64,000 nt of DNA from Flavobacteriales bacterium. Lineage in GTDB: Bacteria > Bacteroidota > Bacteroidia > Flavobacteriales_F > PHOS-HE28. Shown here in pieces: positions 58,671 to 64,000 of this stretch. Location of the stretch: the NCBI GenBank assembly GCA_024103275.1, contig JAGFIV010000100.1:1-64000 (forward strand), read 5' to 3'. The translations under genes were made by a program, and so were the position numbers. Numbering within the stretch: position 1 is the stretch's first letter; every line of letters starts with the position of its first letter. The notes under the pieces are model-generated. The model was not told the DNA's origin. It did not search any database and saw nothing but the letters and a program-made list of their open reading frames with translations.

Positions 58671-58986
58671 GGCGATCGGGCAAATTGCCAATTTGCCAAT
58701 TTGCCAATGCGCCAATTTGCCAATTGGCCAATGCGACGATGCGCGGTTTGGCCAAGTCGGTGATTGGTCGGTCCGATGATCGGGGGAGCAGGCGCGGAGG
58801 GCGGATCAGGACCTGTTCCTGCGGCTCCCGGATCGTTCCGGTCCTTGGGGAAGTTTGTTGGTAACGGTGCGGGCGCTCTGCGGTCACCGTGCTCCTCGCC
58901 GCGACGCGCTTCCGGGTGACCGGCTGGGAAAGGGCCGTGCACGCATGGCTTCCCGCACGGGCGGTGCCGTCTACCTTCGGGCCGTG
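58671..58986. repeat. Spacer with AATTTGCC simple repeats
   Basis: 58680-58735 holds about six copies of GCCAATTT(G) with small changes (AATTTGCCAATTTGCCAATG). The rest to 58986 has no supported gene; CTACCTTCGGGCC just before the GT39 start is the likely promoter. Confidence 0.6.
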
Positions 58987-60717
58987 ATGCGCCGCTTCAC
59001 CGAAAAGCAGGTCCAGTGGTTGGTCGCCCTGGTGGCCGCACTGCTCTTCATCCCCGGCCTGGGCGCCGTCCACCTGTTCGATTGGGACGAGATCAACTTC
59101 GCGGAGATCGCCCGCGAGATGCTGGCCACGGGCAATTGGCTGCAGCCGCAGATCGGTTATGTGCCCTTCCATGAGAAGCCGCCCCTGTTCATGTGGATGC
59201 AGGCTCTCGGCATGTCCGTGTTCGGTGTGAATGAGTTTGCCGCCAGGCTGCCCAACGCCGTCGCGGGCATCATCACGGTGGTTGCGCTGTACCGCATCGG
59301 CCGGCGTTGGCAAGGCGGGGCATTCGGCCTGCTCTGGGCCTTGGCCTACGTAGGCTCCGTGCTGCCACACCTGTATTTCCGCAGCGGCATCATCGATCCC
59401 TGGTTCAACCTCTTCATCTTCCTGGGCTTCCTGGCCTTTATCCGCATGGGTGACAGCCCGGCGGCCGGAACGACAAGCACTGGTGAAAAGAACCGCGCAG
59501 CTTTGTTCGCCGGGCTTTGGCTCGGCTTGGCCGTGCTCACCAAGGGGCCCGTGGGCATCCTGCTGCCCGCCTTGGCGGCGGCGGCGTACTGGGCCCTGAA
59601 CCGCTTCCGGCCCTACGTTTCCATCCCGCGTGTCCTGCTGATGTCCGCCGTGCTGCTGGCCGTGCCGGGCCTTTGGTTCGGCATCGACGCTTGGCGCAAC
59701 GGGCCGGAGTTCATCACCGCCTTCTTCTGGCGGCAGGTGGCCATGCTCACCACCGAGGATGCCGGCCATGGCGGCTTCTTCGGCTACCACGTCGTGGTGC
59801 TGCTCATCGGCTGCTTCCCCGCCTCGGTGTTCGCCTTGCAGGAAATGGTGAAACCATCAAGTTGCCCCGCCGTTCCCCGTCCCAATGACATGGAGCCGCC
59901 GACGGAGCGCCCTGCCAACCAACAACCAACCACGTACAACCGCCGGAGATGGATGCTCATCCTCTTCTGGGTGGTGCTGGTGCTGTTCAGCCTGGTGAAG
60001 ACCAAGATCGTCCACTACAGCAGCCTGTGCTACTTCCCGCTCACCTACCTGGCGGCGCTGCAGTTGCACCGGCTGTGGCAGGGCGGTGCGGCCACCTTGT
60101 GGTCACGGGTGCTCATGGGCGGCATCGGTTCGCTCTTCGCGGCGGTCACCTTGGCCCTGCCTTTCCTGGGGAAGCATCCGGAGTGGGTCGCCCCCCTGCT
60201 GGCGAACGACCCCTTTGCGCAAGGCAACCTGCAGGCCGAGGTGACCTGGACCGGCTGGGAGGCCTTGGCGGGCGTGTGGATGGCGGTGGCCGTGCTTTTC
60301 CTGGGGCATCGCTTCTTCAGCCGCGTGCAGTACCGCAGCGGTATCGTTGCGGTGTTCGGCGGCACGGCGCTGTTCGTCACCATCACGCTGTACTACTTCA
60401 TCAACCGCATTGAAGGCTACTCGCAGCGTGCGGCGGTGGAGTTCTTCGAGCAGCGGCAAGGGGAGCAGTGCTACGTGATGACCAAGGACTACAAGAGCTA
60501 CGCCCAGTGGTTCTACGGCCGGGTGCCGCCCATCACCGATCCCCGCGCCCACAGCGAAAGCTGGCTCCTCTCCGGCGACACGGACCGGCCCGTGTACGTG
60601 TCGTGCAAGATCACCGACGCCGATGAAGTGGCCGCCATACCGGGCCTGAAGGAGCTGTACCGCAAGAACGGGTTCGTGTTCTTTGAACGGAAACCGGAGA
60701 TAGGCCGTGGGCAATGA
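58987..60717 (+). CDS. GT39-family (ArnT/PMT-like) membrane glycosyltransferase
   Basis: 576 residues from MRRFTEKQVQWLVALVAA. Many hydrophobic helices; the first loop has the catalytic pair in HLFDWDEINFAEIAREML, and GNWLQPQIGYVPFHEKPPLF follows, as in ArnT. A polar insertion (KPSSCPAVPRPNDMEPPTER, about residues 293-315) is unusual for the family. It would transfer a lipid-linked sugar to an envelope acceptor; the substrate is unknown. Confidence 0.87.
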   Translation: MRRFTEKQVQWLVALVAALLFIPGLGAVHLFDWDEINFAEIAREMLATGNWLQPQIGYVPFHEKPPLFMWMQALGMSVFGVNEFAARLPNAVAGIITVVALYRIGRRWQGGAFGLLWALAYVGSVLPHLYFRSGIIDPWFNLFIFLGFLAFIRMGDSPAAGTTSTGEKNRAALFAGLWLGLAVLTKGPVGILLPALAAAAYWALNRFRPYVSIPRVLLMSAVLLAVPGLWFGIDAWRNGPEFITAFFWRQVAMLTTEDAGHGGFFGYHVVVLLIGCFPASVFALQEMVKPSSCPAVPRPNDMEPPTERPANQQPTTYNRRRWMLILFWVVLVLFSLVKTKIVHYSSLCYFPLTYLAALQLHRLWQGGAATLWSRVLMGGIGSLFAAVTLALPFLGKHPEWVAPLLANDPFAQGNLQAEVTWTGWEALAGVWMAVAVLFLGHRFFSRVQYRSGIVAVFGGTALFVTITLYYFINRIEGYSQRAAVEFFEQRQGEQCYVMTKDYKSYAQWFYGRVPPITDPRAHSESWLLSGDTDRPVYVSCKITDADEVAAIPGLKELYRKNGFVFFERKPEIGRGQ

Positions 60718-60882
60718 ACGCACGTCGCCACCACGATAAGCCGTGATAGGCAATTGGAGCGAGTGTTGCCCTGCCCTCGTGCGGGGCTGTGGCGGTAGCT
60801 ACCTGGACGGAGTGGGATGAAGTTCATGCAGCAAGGCCCCATTGATAAGAAAGTATACCATTGTAAAAAGGATATTGTTCGC

Positions 60883-60890
60883 TACATTTG
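60883..60890 (+). promoter_or_regulatory. TACATTTG promoter box with matching -33 TTG
   Basis: TTG at 60861-60863, 19 bases, then TACATTTG: the best two-part Bacteroidota promoter in the window, in an AT-rich stretch. The ATG is 17 bases beyond. Confidence 0.7.
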
Positions 60891-60906
60891 TCATTAGAGA
60901 AATGAC

Positions 60907-62205
60907 ATGAGTGATCCTGCCTTGCTGAAAACATTGATCACCCGTGGTCAAGCGGCCATTGGCGACCGGGACCTGGTGCCACGGGACGTGGCGCTTCCAC
61001 AGGCCAAGAACAAGCTGCTCACCATTACCGGTATACGGCGCTGCGGCAAGTCCAGTTTAATGCGCATGCAGGCGGATGCCCTGCTGAGATCGGGCGTGGA
61101 CAGGAAGTGCTTCGTCTTCCTCAATCTGGAGGATGACCGCTTGGAACCCGCGCACACCACGCTCGACCAGGTCCTGCGCGCCTATCAGGAGCTGCATCCG
61201 GATATCCCACTTGCGAAGGTCCACTTCTTTTTGGACGAGGTACAGGCCATGCCGCGCTGGGACCGCTTCGTGCTGCGGTTGCACGAGGAGGAACGGGCGC
61301 ATGTAATGGTGACCGGCTCCAATGCGAAGGTGCTTGCCAAGGAGATCGCGACCACCCTGCGGGGCCGCTCGTTGAACATCCCGTTGATGCCGTTCTCATT
61401 CTCGGAACGATTAAGGTTGAAGAACCTTGACCTTGATCCCTTCCTGCCGGGGGATGCGGCCAAGTTGGCCAATGAAATGCGGGATCAAATCCAGTGGGGG
61501 GGCTTTCCGGAAGTGATCACCATGGACCATGGATTCCGGTACAGGCTGCTTCAGGAATACTTCGACGTGATGCTCTTCCGCGACCTGTTGGAGCGCTACG
61601 GCATCCAACAACCGGTGGTCCTGAAGCACTTCCTCAAACGGGTGCTCACCAGTGCGGCCAAGCCCATGTCGGTCCGGAAAATGGACCTGGACCTGCGCAG
61701 TGCCGGGCTCAAGACCACCAAGGATCTGCTCTACGCCTGGATGGATCATGCGCAGGCCATCCATTTGGTGATGCGCAGCGAACCCTTCGGAGCCCATGCA
61801 CGCGAGCGTCTTTCCGGGAAAACCAAGTACTACGCCACGGACAACGGCCTGCTTTCGGCCATGTCATTCAACTTTCAGGATGAATGGGGCCGGTTGCTGG
61901 AGAATGCCGTGGCAGTGGAAGCCGTGCGCCAGGGGGCGGCCTTGACCCATTTCCAAGGGAAGCATGAATGCGACTTCATCCTGTTGCGGGATGAACGGCC
62001 GTGGAAAGCCGTGCAAGCCTGCTGGTCATTGCGGGATGCGGATACGAGAAAGCGTGAATTGGCAGGACTGGCCGAGGCCTGCAAGGGCCTTGGACTGAAG
62101 AATGGCGTGATCATCACGGCGGATGCGACAGAGGACCTGAAGGTCGAAGGCATCAATATCCAGGTTCGGCCGTTCCGGGAGGCAGGGGTCCTGCTATCGC
62201 GATAA
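60907..62205 (+). CDS. AAA ATPase with DUF4143 domain
   Basis: 432 residues. Walker A is ITGIRRCGKSSLMRM near residue 40; Walker B is KVHFFLDEVQAM near 100; MVTGSNAKVLAKEIATTLRG is the sensor region. The C-terminal part with YYATDNGLLSAMSF, RLLENAVAVEAVRQ and CDFILLRDERPWKAVQACW is DUF4143. These ATPases are common, mobile and of uncertain role, often seen near toxin-antitoxin genes. Lower GC content and an AT-rich promoter set it apart from its neighbours. Confidence 0.9.
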   Translation: MSDPALLKTLITRGQAAIGDRDLVPRDVALPQAKNKLLTITGIRRCGKSSLMRMQADALLRSGVDRKCFVFLNLEDDRLEPAHTTLDQVLRAYQELHPDIPLAKVHFFLDEVQAMPRWDRFVLRLHEEERAHVMVTGSNAKVLAKEIATTLRGRSLNIPLMPFSFSERLRLKNLDLDPFLPGDAAKLANEMRDQIQWGGFPEVITMDHGFRYRLLQEYFDVMLFRDLLERYGIQQPVVLKHFLKRVLTSAAKPMSVRKMDLDLRSAGLKTTKDLLYAWMDHAQAIHLVMRSEPFGAHARERLSGKTKYYATDNGLLSAMSFNFQDEWGRLLENAVAVEAVRQGAALTHFQGKHECDFILLRDERPWKAVQACWSLRDADTRKRELAGLAEACKGLGLKNGVIITADATEDLKVEGINIQVRPFREAGVLLSR

Positions 62206-62313
62206 GGAAGAAGGGGCTGCGCGCCGCCCCATGTCCCAAGCGCGCCCGTGGCTCACAGGTCCCAACTCTCCGCATTCCGCCTTCCTCCCTACTTTGCCGC
62301 CATTCCCAACGGC

Positions 62314-63990
62314 ATGGCCAGCCCCCTCTTCCGCCGGAAATCCGTGGACCGCATCCTCAGCGAGCATGCGCAGCGCGAGGCCGACGGCCACGGCGGGCTG
62401 AAACGCACGCTTTCGGTGCGCGACCTCACCTTCATGGGGGTGGCGGCGGTGATCGGGGCGGGCATCTTCAGCACGGCCGGGGCGGCGGCATACGAGGGCG
62501 GGCCGGGCGTGGTCTTCCTCTTCATCATCACGGCGGTGGTGTGCGGCTTCACGGCGCTGTGCTACGCGGAGTTCGCCGGGCGGGTACCGGTGAGCGGCAG
62601 TGCCTACACATACAGCTATGTGGCCTTCGGCGAGTTGGTGGCCTGGGTGATCGGCTGGGCGCTGATCCTGGAGTATGCCATCGGCAACGTGGTGGTGGCC
62701 ATCTCCTGGAGCAGCTATTTCACCAACATCCTGGCAGCCTTCGGCCTGCACTTGCCCGCCTGGCTGGCCGCCGACCCGCTGGGGGCCGAAGAGGCCTACG
62801 AGCATGCGGTACGGATGGGCCTGCCCACCGATGGGCTGGCCTGGACCACCGCGCCGGTGATCGGCGGCTTGCATGTGATCATGAACATCCCCGCGCTGCT
62901 GATCGTGGTGGCCATCACGGCATTGGTGTACATCGGCATTCGGGAAAGCAAGCGGGCGGCCAATGCCATGGTGCTTTTGAAACTGGTGCTGCTGGCGGCG
63001 GTGGCGCTGGTGGGCCTGTGGTACATCAAAGGCGCCAACTACGTGCCCTTCCTGCCCAACGGCATGGTGGGCGTGCTCAAGGGGGTCAGCGCCGTGTTCT
63101 TCGCCTACATCGGCTTTGATGCCATCAGCACCACGGCCGAGGAGTGCAAGGATCCCCAGCGCGACCTGCCCCGCGCCATGATCTACTCCCTGGTGCTCTG
63201 CACGGTCATCTACTGCGTCACCGCGCTGGTGCTCACCGGCATGGTGCCCTACACCGAATTCAAGGGCGTGATGGACCCCTTGGCCTACGTGTTCAACAAG
63301 GTGGGCCTGTCCACCTTCGGCTTCGTGATCAGCGTGGGTGCCGTGCTGGCGGCCACCAGCGTGCTGCTGGTGTTCCAGCTGGGCCAGCCGCGCATCTGGA
63401 TGAGCATGAGCCGCGACGGCCTGTTGCCCCCGCGTTTCGGGCACCTGCACCGCAAGTTCGGCACCCCCGCCTTCGCCACCGTCATCACCGGCGTGGTGGT
63501 GGGCGTCCCTGCCTTGGTGGCCCCGGCCGACATGATCACGGACCTCACGTCCATCGGCACGCTGGCCGCTTTCACCCTGGTGTGCGCCGGGGTGCTTCTG
63601 TTGCCGCGCCCGCTAAGCTTGGACCACGCAGGGCGCAAACGCTTCCGCATCCCCTATGTCAACGGCCGGTTCCTGGTCCCGCTGCTGGTGCTGGCCTACT
63701 TCCTGGTGGATCGCGAACGCATCGGCACCGCATTCACCAGCCTGCACCTGGACAGCGAAAGCATCCTGCTGACGGGCTACTCGGTGTTCGCCTTGCTTTT
63801 TGCCATCCAGGCGTTCCGCTTCCGCTGGTCCGCCATACCGGCCATCGGCACGCTGAGCTGCGCCTACCTGATGATCGAGATCCCCGCCAAGAGCTGGTTG
63901 GTCTTCCTGGGCTGGATGGCCGCCGGGCTGTGCGTATACTTCCTATACGGACGGAAGCATTCGAAGCTGGTGGGGGAGTATAGGGGATAG
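62314..63990 (+). CDS. APC-superfamily amino-acid permease
   Basis: 558 residues from MASPLFRRKSVDRILSEHA, after CTACTTTGCCGCCATT. Twelve or more hydrophobic helices: DLTFMGVAAVIGAGIFSTAG is helix 1 with the substrate-binding GAGIF, FFAYIGFDAISTTAEECKDP is helix 6, and PQRDLPRAM follows. This is the cationic-amino-acid-transporter branch (CAT/YfnA-like). Inner-membrane importer of amino acids; specificity not proven. Confidence 0.93.
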   Translation: MASPLFRRKSVDRILSEHAQREADGHGGLKRTLSVRDLTFMGVAAVIGAGIFSTAGAAAYEGGPGVVFLFIITAVVCGFTALCYAEFAGRVPVSGSAYTYSYVAFGELVAWVIGWALILEYAIGNVVVAISWSSYFTNILAAFGLHLPAWLAADPLGAEEAYEHAVRMGLPTDGLAWTTAPVIGGLHVIMNIPALLIVVAITALVYIGIRESKRAANAMVLLKLVLLAAVALVGLWYIKGANYVPFLPNGMVGVLKGVSAVFFAYIGFDAISTTAEECKDPQRDLPRAMIYSLVLCTVIYCVTALVLTGMVPYTEFKGVMDPLAYVFNKVGLSTFGFVISVGAVLAATSVLLVFQLGQPRIWMSMSRDGLLPPRFGHLHRKFGTPAFATVITGVVVGVPALVAPADMITDLTSIGTLAAFTLVCAGVLLLPRPLSLDHAGRKRFRIPYVNGRFLVPLLVLAYFLVDRERIGTAFTSLHLDSESILLTGYSVFALLFAIQAFRFRWSAIPAIGTLSCAYLMIEIPAKSWLVFLGWMAAGLCVYFLYGRKHSKLVGEYRG

Positions 63991-64000
63991 TGCGTGATTC

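Overview
The window is chromosomal DNA from a GC-rich member of the Bacteroidota, most likely a Flavobacteriales-type environmental lineage. The evidence is the recurrent TAnnTTTG promoter box close to start codons, the near absence of Shine-Dalgarno-type leaders, an ATP-type PEP carboxykinase, a DUF6089-type outer-membrane protein, a CzcA pump fused to its outer-membrane channel, and the 3' end of an IcmF-type acyl-CoA mutase. The species cannot be named from sequence alone.

Layout. 1-99 is the 3' end of a mutase gene whose body lies off the window. 155-9015 (minus strand) is a heavy-metal resistance operon: His-rich membrane protein, fused RND pump plus outer-membrane factor, His-rich adaptor, P1B-type ATPase, HMA protein and DUF3703 protein. 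9045-15400 is an accessory region. It holds a decayed second copy of the mutase 3' half carrying two insertions of one ~188-bp structured element, then four toxin-antitoxin-type modules (PIN, PIN, RelE/ParE, HicBA). Each module is preceded by a duplicated copy of the last 36-119 bases of the mutase gene. A DUF3883 protein follows. 15529-43900 is mostly core: TPR, SRAP, adenylate cyclase, Hsp20, flavoprotein, MutS, RNA methyltransferase, tRNA-Gly, ion channel, a 228-bp MITE-like element, tRNA-Leu, GluQRS-like enzyme, Fic protein, PckA, S41-like protein, substrate-binding lipoprotein, MiaA, CCA-adding enzyme, an antitoxin with a truncated toxin, and a yeast-type cytosine deaminase with a duplicated 3' end. 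43900-52853 holds a heptosyltransferase-like GT9 and a second, unfused metal RND system with its own two-component regulator. 52933-64000 is core again: DapD/RuvX divergent pair, deformylase, thioredoxin-like protein, transporters, glycosyltransferases, a DUF4143 ATPase and an amino-acid permease.

How it fits together. The two metal systems both carry the DFG...D...VE signature of the divalent-cation CzcA group, so zinc, cobalt, cadmium or nickel export is likely. The first pairs periplasmic export with cytoplasmic export by the ATPase; the second is probably controlled by the adjacent sensor kinase and response regulator. The most unusual structure is the 10.5-13.8 kb array, in which the unit [mutase 3' tail - TAnnTTTG/TTCG promoter - antitoxin - toxin] recurs four times. 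It looks like repeated insertion or amplification at one gene end. No recombinase is visible in the window.
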